Of a stretch of DNA of 64,000 nt, positions 51,349-62,578 are shown piece by piece. Numbering within the stretch: the stretch's first letter is position 1; every line of letters begins with the position of its first letter. A program made the position numbers and the translations under genes. The DNA is from Acanthopleura granulata (taxonomy: Eukaryota; Mollusca; Polyplacophora; Chitonida; Chitonidae): positions 31,429,326 through 31,493,325 of the forward strand of contig JABBOT010000080.1 in the NCBI GenBank assembly GCA_016165875.1. Direction: 5' to 3'. The notes below the pieces were generated by a model. It saw nothing but the letters and a program-made list of their open reading frames with translations, was not told where the DNA came from and did not search any database.

Positions 51349-54300
51349 CTTCAGAGGCAAAACAGAACAGTTTTACTGACTGTTTATGCACAAATGACCT
51401 ATTTATTTATACACCTATGTTTCACACATGTTTCACTGCAGGGTGAACTTGTGTAATGCAGAGGAGGCCTACTACATGTACGTCGCCAATGCATCGAGAC
51501 GCGGGGGTGGCGGAGAGATGTACTTTTGCGTTAGATTTGAGTGGCCTAAATTTATATTTGATCTTCCACGAAGTTTGAGTTAGAATTTTGAATTGAATTT
51601 CATACCTAGATATTAGACTGTCCTCCCTACATCGTTGAAAACTGATGATCGCTTTTCTATTACACGCTGTCAGTTTACTATTTATATACGTCTATCTGTA
51701 TATTATTTCTTATATCTTAGACTTAATTTAGACTCAGTTTTAACTTGTAGTACATGTATTGTTGATGTATGAACTAGATAGATGAAAGCACTGACGTTCA
51801 TTTTCAATTTGTCATGAAATTCCCGGGCAACTAAAGTATTAAAATAAATTTTAAAAGAATGGATGGTTAAGTCAACGTTTCAGTGCAGAGAACTTACTGT
51901 CTGATTTAATTCCCAGGCAGCTTCGTAATCCTGCATGGGACAAGGCAAATTTAGTCATGTTGGCTTATTGTATTCCCGTTATATCATCAACCTACTACCA
52001 CCGCCCGCCCAACACAATCGCGCTTATACACACAATGAGGTACACGTACCAGCATTAGCCATGCTCAACCATCCGGGTCCGTAGTGGTCCAGGGTGAAGT
52101 TCTCATCATCAAACCTGTCACCGTAGATACTCTTAGTCCCTGAGCCGTCACGCGCGGAAAAGTCACCTCCTGCAATCGGACAAATCAGTGAATGAACAAC
52201 AAGAGTAGTGCATATTTTCAGCCAACGGTGTAGCGCAAATTTAAACATACATATAAATATACAACAAACGAATGTTGAACGTTGTATTTTTCAGGAAGAA
52301 TGCTTCCTTGAATAAATGGCAGAATTCATATTTGGATACATACGTCTGTGTATTTTATGTGATGTACGAAGAACTGTGAAGTTGCTGAGAGTGACATATC
52401 TTCCAGCGGGTGGATAACCTTCATCATCAACGTAACCATGATGGTTTCTGGGAGTAACATATCTTCCTGCGCATGGATAACCTTCATCATCAACGTAACC
52501 ATCATGGTTTCTGAGACTAACATATCTTCCAGCGGGTGGATAACCTTCATCACCAGCGTAACCATCATATTTTCCGGTAATTGGCCTGGGCTTTAGTTTT
52601 TAGCTTATGACAAAAATGGAGCGCTTCTCAAAAATTAAACTGAAGCCAAACACTACGCAAGTATAGCACATAGTAAGCAAAACACCTAAGCAATTAGTAA
52701 GTTTCGTGGAATGGCGCTCAGGATGACGAAAATTATGAACTGAATAATAATATTTGAACATTGCCGGCTTCAAAGACCCGTATGTCCAAAGTAAACAGCT
52801 GCAGAAACAACTGGAGTCCCACTTCTGCTGTCTGGTTACGTTATAGTTATGACGAAGCTACTTTAATTAACTTAGTTATAAAAGACGTTATAATGAACGC
52901 CGCTGAATTAACTCACCCTGAATCATGAAGTCCTTGATGACCCTGTGGAATGTGCTCCCCTCGTAACCGAAGCCCAGGTCGCCACTAGCCAGCTGGTAGA
53001 AATTGTTGACGGTTTTGGGGGCTGTGTCGCCGAACAGTCCGAATACAATCCTACCCACCTCTTCGCCGTCGATGGAGATGTCAAAGAATACCTTTTTGGT
53101 AACCGTCGTATCTCCGGCCTGTAAATGCATCATATACATAATATATAGTTCTTGTTACTGTCATATCCACAAACCGCTGTCGCATTGATTTCCAATAGCG
53201 CACCTTAATCTTGTAAGATGCTTGTATGATTAAAGATTTTGCAGGGTAAGTACACAATGTCAATCCGCAAGAACACTGAAACAGCAACAATACTAAACAC
53301 ACATTTCTACCCTTCTGATATACTCCGCCATTCCAGCACGCACTTCTGCCACTGACGTCATTTTACCACTTATCTTCTGTAAAACAAATGGCCCTTTTTG
53401 ACTGATGAGCTCATGCTTCAACCAAAGGGTCTTCACTTAGAAATGGCAAATTCGATTTCCTTAGTAGACAGCCTAACGACAGTATTACTTTACCAACAAA
53501 CTGCATCCATTTTTTTATGCAACGTTTATTTACTTCTGCTGTGCTTGTGCTGCAACCATCCTGGGGCAAAACACAACACAAATAGCTTCGATTTACAAAT
53601 TATTTCATCTCAACTGGAGCTCGCATATCGCGTCAGATAGGCCTATACTGATTAATTCCGCTATATTCGAGAGAGCGATTTCAAGCACCCCAAAAATCCA
53701 AATGATGTACCATAGAATGGAAACTGAGGAAACCCATTTTCAGACGACAGGGCTTTAACTATTGGACTCCTCTGCAGTTTGCACAGTCAGAATTGTCCCG
53801 TAAATCAAATGCACCTATATATCAAACATCATTCTCATTATGATGTAACTCAGTTCTTTTAGTCCTTTACAAAAGGAAGTCAACTTTGCAACTCATGAAA
53901 TACCAGTGTCATCTACCTGGTACCACAATAAACCAGTAGCATATCATATCATCATATCTAGTACAACGGTCATCATGAACAACCATAGCTGGAACTGTTA
54001 TGCTGCTAAGCAGGAAGAGGGGGCTGTTGCTTGATGAGTTACAAGATTTGCTTCCCCTTGTAACGGGTGCGAGAGCCCAGTTATTCAAGCACGTATATTA
54101 AGAGTTACTTGCATTTGTAATGGACCAGACTCAAATATGTCTTCCACATTTTGTCACCTACAATCCTTTCCGACAATTCTTTTATGCAACTTGCTATGTC
54201 CCTACAGCAGACTGGAGTCTCTCAAAGGCTCTACCAAAAGCTCTCCCGAATAAATTCTGACAGCTAAATATGGCTTAGTTACTTACACAGTTTGTGCACC

Positions 54301-54641
54301 CACTTGATGGTTTGGGGTAGGCGTGAGTCTGTGTACAGAAATTTGGTTCCATTTGTGAGCAAAATAAAACAGTTTACAAGGGCGTATCTAAATTCTGATA
54401 CACATGCGCTTTGCAAATTTGCATATATACATGCTTTTTCCCGAGGTAGCATTGTTCCATGTGTGGGTGATTTTGTTAGTGAACCACATACAAGTTACCG
54501 GGCGGTACGAACCAGCATGTTCTACGTCACCGATACTTTGTCCGATATTTCTAGGGTTATGTGCAAAGTAAGAAGTAAATGTGAACTAAAAATTGGTTCC
54601 GATCTGTTTCTGTTTATTTCCAGTCGTCAAGAGTGCATGTA

Positions 54642-54695
<54 letters not shown>

Positions 54696-57326
54696 AATGT
54701 TTAGATGATAGTAATAGCTCCAACAACTGAAAAGTGTACAATATTGTCAATGACTTCCTCGATGGTAACACCCAGCATAGTACATCTCCATGTTTCAGCA
54801 TGAATTTTGGCCTCAGATGGTAACATGTAATGCTGCTGTGACGTCTTGTGGCCTATCAGATATGATTACCAGGAGGGAATAGCTGATACTGATGCCAACT
54901 GATCGCGACACATTGTATGATGCCTGTGGTACATGAACAAACTATGGACGCGTGTCTCACTATCCTCAGGTAGTTTACACGTTAAAGTTCGCGTTCCATA
55001 TGATTGTAATTAAAGGGCATGCTTCGCTTTAAATATTTACTTTTTCCCCTGGGACCAATCAATTAAGCTATTTATACTGTATACGTCGGATTGAAAAAAA
55101 TCTGCCACCAGAAACTAATCATCCCATGCTAAACTTACCTCGCCATTTGACCATGCGGGGCCCTTTTCGAGTAACTTTACGTGACCTCGCCAGGCCGAAG
55201 CGATTTGCCATTTGCCTCGCGGTTAACATTGTTAGGAAACTGTTATTAGAAAGTTAAGAAAGAAGCGTCAATAAAATATGAGTGTTGCCCAGATGTAATA
55301 GGTGCTACAGTTTGAAAACAAAATGAAGGTATATGTTTACACGCATAAGGTTTTATCCTTTTCTCAGCATGCATGTGTAGTTGGTGTTTTGTAAGATAAA
55401 GACAAATAACAGATACAAATTACGTTTCTGATATACATGAACAGATTGTTTGCGTACATTTGGTATTTAACTTAATATGAGGCGCTCTCGTAATACTTCA
55501 CGGATAAATCGTAATCAGCATTCTTGACATTCCTAAATAATACCTAAATACTGTCATCACTCATCGAGGAAGTACCGGATAATTAGCAAGAGCTTTGCTG
55601 TGTGAATTTTTTGCTAAAATTCTCGTTCTCGTCTTCTTTTACACTGTAAAGATTCGAACTATAAACTTTGTTATCAATACAGCATGTAATACTCAAATAA
55701 TTTTGAACGGCACTGCATTCAGACTTTGATGGTCCCGGCCAGTTTTTACGATCGGCTTTATAAACTGACATTAAATATTTTGCAATTAAAAATCCATTAG
55801 AAAATGTCACCGAGTAACCTATGGGAGCCAACGTTGCACCCTCATACAGGAAGTGTTACAGCGTAACCTTAATTGGCCATGCAATATGTCTAACCACTTC
55901 TAATTCGGACTTCCGGTCCGTGAAGCAATGTTACACAACTATGTCAAGCCCTTACACATGTGAAGCGTATTGATTATCCACGTGTATACCGCGATGAGAC
56001 TACACGAAAACACCGCATAGCCAACATGTGGCACTGATGAAATACCAACATTTCAAACAGGCGTCTAGCCAATCGGCCTAAATTTTAATCCGCTTACCAG
56101 GTTAATGTTTAGTGCTTCCATGTAAATGTTTAGTCACTGTCCATATACGTGTGTGAGCTTTACACTGAAAGCTTCATACGGCGAAGACATTCATTGTTCC
56201 ATATCTACCATGTAAGTTGTGATGATAAAGTTAACGAACACATACGCATGTATAAAGAGTTGTATGGTCAAGAGAAATGGGTATCTTAAATGTACATAAT
56301 TACGTATAATGACGTACATTTGGTAATGGGCTACGATTATCATTATAAACACTAACCAAGCAAATAAAGTACAGTCTAAAGGTCAATCACAGTAGGCGCT
56401 TAGAATCTACATTGGAATAAAAATAGTTTCGGACTAAGTTGACGAGTGATGGGATTGCAGCGTATTCAAAAACACTGAGTCTGAAAATTTGGACCTCACC
56501 TTACAACAAGGGGTCAAAAGGCACATGCATGAGAGTATAAGCTGTATCAATTCAAAAGACACACTACAACTCGAAATGTAGATATGAAAAATTCCGAGTT
56601 CAATCTAAGATCAGATAAAACGCCAACATGATGCATTCATGACTATATTTGTTATGCGTGATTGCTATATACATGTATATACATGAGTGAAGGTGACGTC
56701 GTCCAGAGAGTAACATTTTTCTGAAGTCTAAGTTGATAAAATTAGCGAATGAATTCAAGGGTTTCATTCACAGAAACATACTGAGATGTTTCGCTTCTCT
56801 TTAAAATAGTTTATATAATATGCGCTTAAACAAGGATGGACCAAAGTCAAATTATACACATATACCAAGTTTATTTTTAAATGATAAATGAACGAACAAG
56901 CAACTAATTCAACAAACTCTTGCAACTAGATTACACCCGTTTAAGTTGCCTAGAAATTTAAGGTTTAAAGTGAAAAACTTTTAATTTGCGGTCTGTACAA
57001 AGCCTGGAGTTCATGCCACGTATACAGGCCATGTGTGAGAACAGGAATAGAAAATCCTGGGAACAACTCAAGTACTAGGCCAGATCCGATTTCACCCCGC
57101 TCGCCGAGCAACTATGGGGCCGTGCAGAAACTGGCTTGAACGACTTCATAACTTATAAGGCCGGGCAACACAATTACCTGAAAAGTGGCTCCGCGGCGTG
57201 CATGCTACAGTGAAAAAATGACAGAAGTGACATGCGATAGAGCTGGATATCGTGTACACAATACATTACCTCAACAAGATTGGCCAGAGAAATGACTGCG
57301 AGGACGAGGAACTGTGATGCTGCCAT
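51110..57326 (-). CDS. PPIB: Cyclophilin B-type peptidyl-prolyl isomerase, gene A (4 exons)
   Basis: ER-lumen cis-trans prolyl isomerase that assists folding of secretory proteins. Exons 57270-57326, 52917-53118, 52050-52169 and 51110-51348 join to 206 codons (205 residues plus TGA), close to the usual 208-216. Intron phases are 0, 1 and 1, all GT-AG. Residues 1-19 ([19 protein letters not shown]) form a hydrophobic signal peptide. The cyclophilin domain follows, with [15 protein letters not shown] and SQFFITT. Active-site residues equivalent to CypA R55, F60, M61, Q63, F113, W121 and H126 are R78, F83, M84, Q86, F136, W144 and H149, all intact, so the enzyme should be active. The tail (VEKEGVEE) differs from vertebrate PPIB (KPFAIAKE) and is not KDEL-like. 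Gene B, about 5 kb upstream in the same direction, is a paralogue. Confidence 0.95.
51349..52049. other. Cyclophilin gene A intron 3
   Basis: Phase-1 intron of 701 bp, GTACGT to GAAG. No repeat noted. Confidence 0.8.
52050..52169 (-). CDS. PPIB: Cyclophilin gene A exon 3
   Basis: 120 bp, acceptor CCGATTGCAG, donor GTACGT. It encodes [20 protein letters not shown] followed by [19 protein letters not shown]. Gene B has a colinear exon of exactly the same length. Confidence 0.96.
52170..52916. other. Cyclophilin gene A intron 2
   Basis: Phase-1 intron of 747 bp. It contains the 63-bp repeat with an open frame, listed separately. Confidence 0.8.
52395..52583 (-). repeat. 63-bp repeat (3 copies) with an open Gly/Tyr-rich frame
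   Basis: CATATCTTCC recurs at 52395, 52458 and 52521 (exact 63-bp period). On the - strand one frame is open from 52599 down to a TGA at 52291-52293 (102 sense codons). It reads as a 21-residue repeat: (V/A)(D/G)[11 protein letters not shown] followed by a short variable linker and NHDGY. It sits inside intron 2 of cyclophilin gene A. No Met precedes the repeats, and splice phase does not fit a cassette exon of that gene. It could be a relic of another exon or chance. Confidence 0.6.
52917..53118 (-). CDS. PPIB: Cyclophilin gene A exon 2
   Basis: 202 bp, acceptor CATTTACAG, donor GTGAGT. It encodes [40 protein letters not shown] and ending [11 protein letters not shown]. It carries the catalytic Arg and the FMxQ motif. 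Confidence 0.96.
53119..57269. other. Cyclophilin gene A intron 1, 4.2 kb
   Basis: Phase-0 intron, GTAATG to TTTACAG. It contains the TA microsatellite and otherwise unique sequence. A perfect CRE (TGACGTCA) lies at 53353-53360. No further exon is convincing. Confidence 0.75.
54639..54692. repeat. (TA)n microsatellite
   Basis: Uninterrupted TA dinucleotides from about 54648 to 54692, preceded by GTATATATG. Frames reading YIYIYI through it are artefacts. Confidence 0.97.
57270..57326 (-). CDS. PPIB: Cyclophilin gene A exon 1 (signal peptide)
   Basis: ATG at 57324-57326 in the context ATCAAGATGG. It encodes 19 residues with a hydrophobic run and then GTAATG. The frame is open further upstream to 57581, but the upstream part is Pro/Arg-rich, unlike any cyclophilin, and overlaps the promoter-like motifs. 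The internal Met gives a normal ER signal peptide, so I chose it. Confidence 0.85.
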
Positions 57327-57393
57327 CTTGATACGGAGTGATGAAGAGAAAGACTTGCGAGAGAGTAGCTGCTTCTCTATAAGACATCTGGGG

Positions 57394-57471
57394 TGACTCA
57401 GGGTTCGGGGTACTACGTGGCGGAGAGGGGAGGGGGAGAGGGAGTTCGGTGTCCTGGCGGGGGGAGATTGG
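57394..57471 (-). promoter_or_regulatory. Cyclophilin gene A promoter with ERSE-like element
   Basis: On the - strand, CCAAT (57467-57471), exactly nine bases, then CCAGG (57453-57457) match the ER-stress element CCAAT-N9-CCACG with one mismatch; the spacer CTCCCCCCG is C-rich. CCACGTAG (57413-57420) and an AP-1 site TGACTCA (57394-57400) lie between it and the ATG. All are within 150 bp of the start codon. Mammalian PPIB is ER-stress inducible, so the match is biologically sensible. Confidence 0.45.
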
Positions 57472-58447
57472 ACAAATCTCAACAACGGGAAGTAACCTCG
57501 GAAGGCCATTGTGTTATTAAACATGGTTTCACGTGGTTCCTGAGATTCCTGACGTGTGAAAAGTTTGACGCGAACAGCCATCCATACACAAGTAACTTAG
57601 TTCCAGTCTGCCATAGGGCTGCAATACGTCGCTATCTGTGAAACGGACAAGTTCATTTTCGCAAATACTGGTTATCTGCAGCCCTGGTGTTGAACTGATC
57701 GTGTTAACTAAACTGAACATTATAACCATATTTATCAATTTATCACAAACGAGACTTGAGACTGTAAATATACGTTATCGTTTGCTCATATATGTATATG
57801 AATATCAAGATCACAGAATATTGTGTTAAGACCTTCTTCCTTATCTGCTGCTACACACTTAACACATTTGCTGCAGTGAAACGGAAACTTGTGACAAACA
57901 AATTCACATTCACTGTTAACAAATTCAATAATACATGTATAGACCTATAGACTACGTCAGATATCTAAGTGTCGTCGATAAACAACCGGAACTTAAATTT
58001 CAGTGTGAGTGCTTGGGGTGTAACGTCGTTAGCTTCCTCACCCATTACTACGCCCAGACATATAACTGCTCCCTGCAGTGTACATTACATATCATTATGC
58101 CCGACACTATCCCGTGACGTCCTCCTGATATCATTACGAAGTGAATGTAGTGCACCCTTGATCGTTGAAATTGTGAACACCTGGCAAGTTCTTTGGTTAG
58201 ACAGATGTGTGACACTATGCAAACTACTGAAGTTTTAATTTTGAAAAGTCAAAACTGGCTTTTTGGGGTGGGACCAATAAATCACCAAACCCGCTAAATT
58301 ACAGACAATGCACGGTAACAAAGCGGTGGGTATGGTGTAGGCCTACACAGGCATGTCTGTCGGTATAGCAGGTGGACCAAGCTGTGCATGCCATAAAGTA
58401 TGCATGCATGCTTACGCTTTGCGTAGTTTTTGATCGTTTCAATCACA

Positions 58448-59330
58448 CGAGGGTGGACTGAAAGGTTCATAGGCTGACCAAGATGCAATAGTGCTATTCG
58501 ACCAAATGTGGTTTATATTTCAACATGGTCTCCCCTGCGACACACGCACTTCTTCCATCGATGTTGCAGCGCCTGGGTTCCCGTTCTATAGAAACTTTCG
58601 TCCTGATGATTAAAAAAGTCCTCGACAAAAGATATAACTTCATCATCGGTCCGTTACTGCTTCCAAGCCAAGTGTTTTTCCACGTTGGTGAACTGAAAAT
58701 AGTAAGACTGTGCCAAATCAGGAGAATATGGAGGGTGATCAACTGGCTCAAAGCCACTGTGATGCACAGCAACCATTGCAACCACGGACTTGTGGGCAGA
58801 AGCATTGTCCTGGTGAAACAGTTTTCCTCCGTTTTCTTGGCCGTTTTGACTTGATTGCCTGTCGCAGCTACCTCAGCAAATTGGGATAATATTTTCCATT
58901 GACAGTTTGGCTTTTTTGAAAGTAATCAATGAACATAATGGCTTTTGCATCCCAGACGGAGGCCATTACTTTTCCAGCCGATGACACCATCTGGGCCTTC
59001 TTTGGAGGAGGAGAAGACGAGTGTTTCCACAACATGGGCTGCGGTTTGGTGTCTGGCTCAAAGTGGTGGGTAAGGAAATGTGCAAGAAAACCGACTGGAT
59101 CTGCTTCAAAAAGTGCCAAGTTCGCTTGCGACATGGCCAGTCTGTTTTTGATCAGGCGTCAAAAGCCTTGGCACCCACCGAGCGGAAACCTTTGACATGC
59201 CCAGTTCGTTGCGCTGAAGGTTCCCTTCTCGTTCACGGAAGATGCCTGTAGCACTAGCTATCTGTTGCCTGTTTCCTTGCTCTAACCTCTCAGTGATTAG
59301 CGCCAAGCGAGAAATTTCACTGTGCGTTAA
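58448..59330 (-). mobile_element. Mariner transposon relic, truncated
   Basis: A terminal-repeat-like end (CGAGGGTGGACTGAAAGGTT from 58448) lies just beyond the 3' end of a transposase reading. The opposite end, with the N-terminal DNA-binding part of the protein, is missing, and no second terminal repeat was found. The element lies in the cyclophilin intergenic region. Confidence 0.9.
58510..59325 (-). pseudogene. Mariner transposase pseudogene
   Basis: Read on the - strand, fragments in three frames match Tc1/mariner transposase in order: ARWVPRLLTPDQKQT, HHFEPDTKPQPMLWKHSSSP, KVMASVWDAKAIMFIDYFQK, FHQDNASAHKS, HPPYSPDLA and HRWKKCV. There is a frameshift near 59110, a stop after PNLLR, a frameshift near 58830 and a stop after HLAWKQ. 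The first catalytic Asp is missing because its motif is skipped between FLT and HHFEP. The second (QDNASAH) is present. The third, 34 residues later, is Tyr (AQSYYF in place of the usual PSDY). It cannot encode an active enzyme. Confidence 0.93.
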
Positions 59331-60675
59331 CTACAAATGGCGAGTGAATACCTCGAAGGCATCTTATTTTAACCTACTGACAGAAGTCAATTCCCATTAT
59401 ACGTCTCCAGAAATACACATATCGGTCATTCAAAAACAGGCAATTCAAGATAAAAATAATTCAAATAAAGACAACAGATGCTATTCTCTTACTGGACACA
59501 GTGGGTCTATATACTTTGCACTTCTCTAGTTGATATTACAACGGTTCCAGTGTAGAACGTGATGAAAGGTGATATCATACACATGTGAAATAGTAGAACA
59601 CACCGAACATTAAGAAATATATGAAATGTACCGTAGCTTTTCTTCGAAAAAGCAGTATAATTTTTCTGTGGAAATGTGCCCCTTTAATCAATGCATACAC
59701 TTAACATGCAATTAATTAGTACTTTGTTTATGAAACTAACAAGTAAACTGTACCATTTACTGGCAAATAAAAGCTGTTCCCGGGGTAATCTGATGATGTA
59801 ATATTGGGCGTGCCATGCAGACTCTGTGCTGAGGTCTCATGTATACATGTGAATAATCACGTGATCGGACATGCCAGAAATAAAACCACAACTGGTGAGC
59901 AGATGGTTAACAGGCTTCAAACAAAGACATCCCTATATAGTATACCGAGATACAAATGTAATCCGGTTTGCGGCCGGCTGTCGGCTCAGATAGGAGTGGG
60001 AAATTCATTATGCTTAATTGTGCACGCTGGAACATTTGCACTTTAGGGCGTAACTAACAAATCATTAGAGAAATGACATAAATGTTGAATCCCACCGTAC
60101 ACATATCCTGAGCACATCGGTTGACAGTGAATAAGGGAACTCCGCGCAATTTGTCTTAAGACAAAATACTAGGAAACACTTCATGATGGAAAACATCGCA
60201 CCTTTGTATAGACCTGTTGTAAGATAAACTACCTATGGGTAATTATTGTGACGTAAAATACTACATATTTTGCAAACCTCTGCATCTAAGCTATATATGC
60301 CTATCATAAGTTCTTGGATATAGACAACTAGAAGTTGAAATCTGGGTGTGGAAGCGTCACAGTTTACACAGACCTATCTGTTTCACAGTTAAAGCTGTAT
60401 ATTTGCCCAGTCAAGATTTTTCTCGCAGAAAATAGTGGGAACCTTCGCAAGCACATGACACAGGAAGTATTTAAGACAATATTACGTAATATAAGCTATG
60501 CCTTTAATTCTTTCTTGATCAGGACAATTTAATTTTTGAAAATATCGCATTCTACACACCACATATGCCTGTAACGCTGAATAAAAGCCCTTTTCTGTGA
60601 TAATTCTTATGTTTTGTGCACCCAGAAAACTCTTTCATGTCAAACAAAACACTTCGGTAAAATTCACTGATGTAA

Positions 60676-60863
60676 ATGTGGTCAAGACAGGAATAGATTC
60701 ATGTATATGCTATACAAGTAATTTTAAACACTGAATTTAATATTAATTAATACAACAGAAAACTTTAAAATGTGGTCAAGACAGGAATAGATTCATGTAT
60801 ACGCTATACAAGTAATTTTAAACACTGAATTTAATATTAATTAATACAACAGAAAACTTTAAA
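60676..60863. repeat. 94-bp direct tandem duplication
   Basis: TGTGGTCAAGACAGGAATAG begins at 60677 and again at 60771. The two copies run on through CAAGTAATTTTAAACACTGA to GAAAACTTTAAA with one visible difference (TATATGC against TATACGC). This is a recent duplication. Confidence 0.95.
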
Positions 60864-62345
60864 AAATGTATGACATACCAAAACAAAGGGTTTCTTTTCC
60901 AATGGACAATGAAATAAATAAATGAGGCTTGTGTGAAATCAGAATCTAAAATATTTTTAGATTCACCATCAGGATTACATTTACTAAGCTCGAACGGAGT
61001 TGTTTGTATTTGCCAGCAGGCCTTGAGGCTTAGTCTGGATGGCGTTATGACATGCATGCCTTATTTATAATTGATTTGTTCATAAACATTAATTCCTCCT
61101 GGCACTAATATAACTGTTACAGTAGTCCCGGATTTCTCACACTAGCTATGCGTATCACCAGAAACCTCTCTCTAAAAGTCTGGTTAGAAGAGGTGTGTTT
61201 CAATAACTCAAACATTTCACCCTGAGTTAAACGTGTAAAAATGCACCTTCGGAAGCACAAAAAGGCATTAAAATGATTCTTTTGATGTAGAAAACCTGAG
61301 GTTTTCTGCTTAACCTTCAAAGAAAAAAAACTTGTCTGTATAAGGCGAAGGAATCAGTCAGCATCAGCTGAATGTGTCACTTGATAAAAGCCAACCTTTT
61401 ATCTAGGCTGAAATGCAGGAATTCCTAATGTGTCCTAATAAACATAAATAAATCAATGCCAATAATAACACATATGAGAAAATATTGATTATTTACTGAC
61501 TGAAACCTGGTTGAATTAGCCTTTGATCTCCCAATTACACAATAAATTCTCATTTAAAAAGGAAGAGTTAACATGCAGTTGTAAATGTGACCCATATTCA
61601 AAATTGACACATTTAATACAGATCTGAATCTATATTAAAATATAAACACAATAATGTTGATTTTCGTATTTGATTTGTCATTCTGATGCACTGGTACAAT
61701 ATCAAATGTAAAAAAAAAATCCTCATTTGTATCAATACCTTACACGCATGAGATGAAGAAGCGGTCAACGTACTTGTAAATTTACCTGATGTCCTCTCCA
61801 TTTAATCTCATTAAATTCTCAATATCACACGTGTCATGGATTGACTTTTTCATTGGTCAAGTCTTAACCTCCATAGCAACACAGAGGTGAGGATGAGCTG
61901 GTGGTATAACAAAGGCACATGTAAACTTAGCACCAAACAGGACTGATACTACTCACCATGGTAAACCTGCCATTTTGTGATACGTGACACACGAGTTCAC
62001 AAGACAGAGCTGCTCTATTACTTTGTTATTAAAATTGCTTGTACGCTAAATCTGGGTTCGTGAGATCATGTTCTCCTATAGACTAGACAGTCAAATTATC
62101 ACGCCTCTTCATGTGCACAAGCAATTTCACTATATGGACTACTTAGGCTTCACAAGACCTTGCTCTCCACAATAAGAAAACAATACATGCTCAATCTCAG
62201 TTTAGATATTCAACATGAATCGTTTCTAACTGGTCATTATTTTTGTCTGTCCTCTTAAAACTCCAGGCACATGAGGTGAGGATATCACTTATTACATGGT
62301 TTGTTAAGTCTGTCTTGAATTTATCTATAATCAGCATCAAGCCCA

Positions 62346-62578
62346 TCAGTCTTTGGCATCACCTTTGGCCACGACAAACGGTTTGTCAACAGGCAGCTCT
62401 CCACTCTTGGTAATGACAACCTCCTTGGTCGGGTAGTCCTCGGAGTTAGTGGGCACGTTCTCTATCGCTCTCACCACGGACATGCCCTTTATCACTTTGC
62501 CAAACACCGTGTGCCGTCCATTGAGCCATGGCGTCTCCACTGTAGTGATGAAAAACTGGGAGGCATTTGTATCCTTAC
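62346..62578 (-). CDS. PPIB: Cyclophilin gene B last exon
   Basis: Acceptor TTTGGACGTTTAG, then GTAAGGATACAAATGCC completing a split Gly codon. Stop TGA at 62346-62348. Confidence 0.94.

Larger units (their letters stand above)
57472..62345. other. Intergenic region between the two cyclophilin genes
   Basis: Upstream flank of gene A and downstream flank of gene B. It contains the mariner relic, a 94-bp direct duplication and A-rich unique sequence. A candidate ATTAAA for gene B lies at 61801-61806 on the - strand. No other gene was seen. Confidence 0.65.

Noticed and set aside
52291..52599. Cassette exon of cyclophilin gene A encoding the 21-residue repeat
   Set aside because: Candidate AG acceptors give phase 0 or 2 while the host intron is phase 1, so inclusion would break the cyclophilin frame; kept only as a finding.
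53300..53360. Alternative first exon of cyclophilin gene A (ATGACGTCAGTGGC on - strand)
   Set aside because: The frame closes after about 22 codons, has no signal peptide, and no in-phase donor pairs with exon 2.
54292..54696. 134-codon + strand open frame
   Set aside because: No recognisable domain; its end runs into the TA microsatellite, giving only Tyr-Ile.
57327..57581. Upstream extension of cyclophilin gene A exon 1
   Set aside because: The extra 85 codons are Pro/Ser/Arg-rich, unlike the family, and would put the signal peptide internally.
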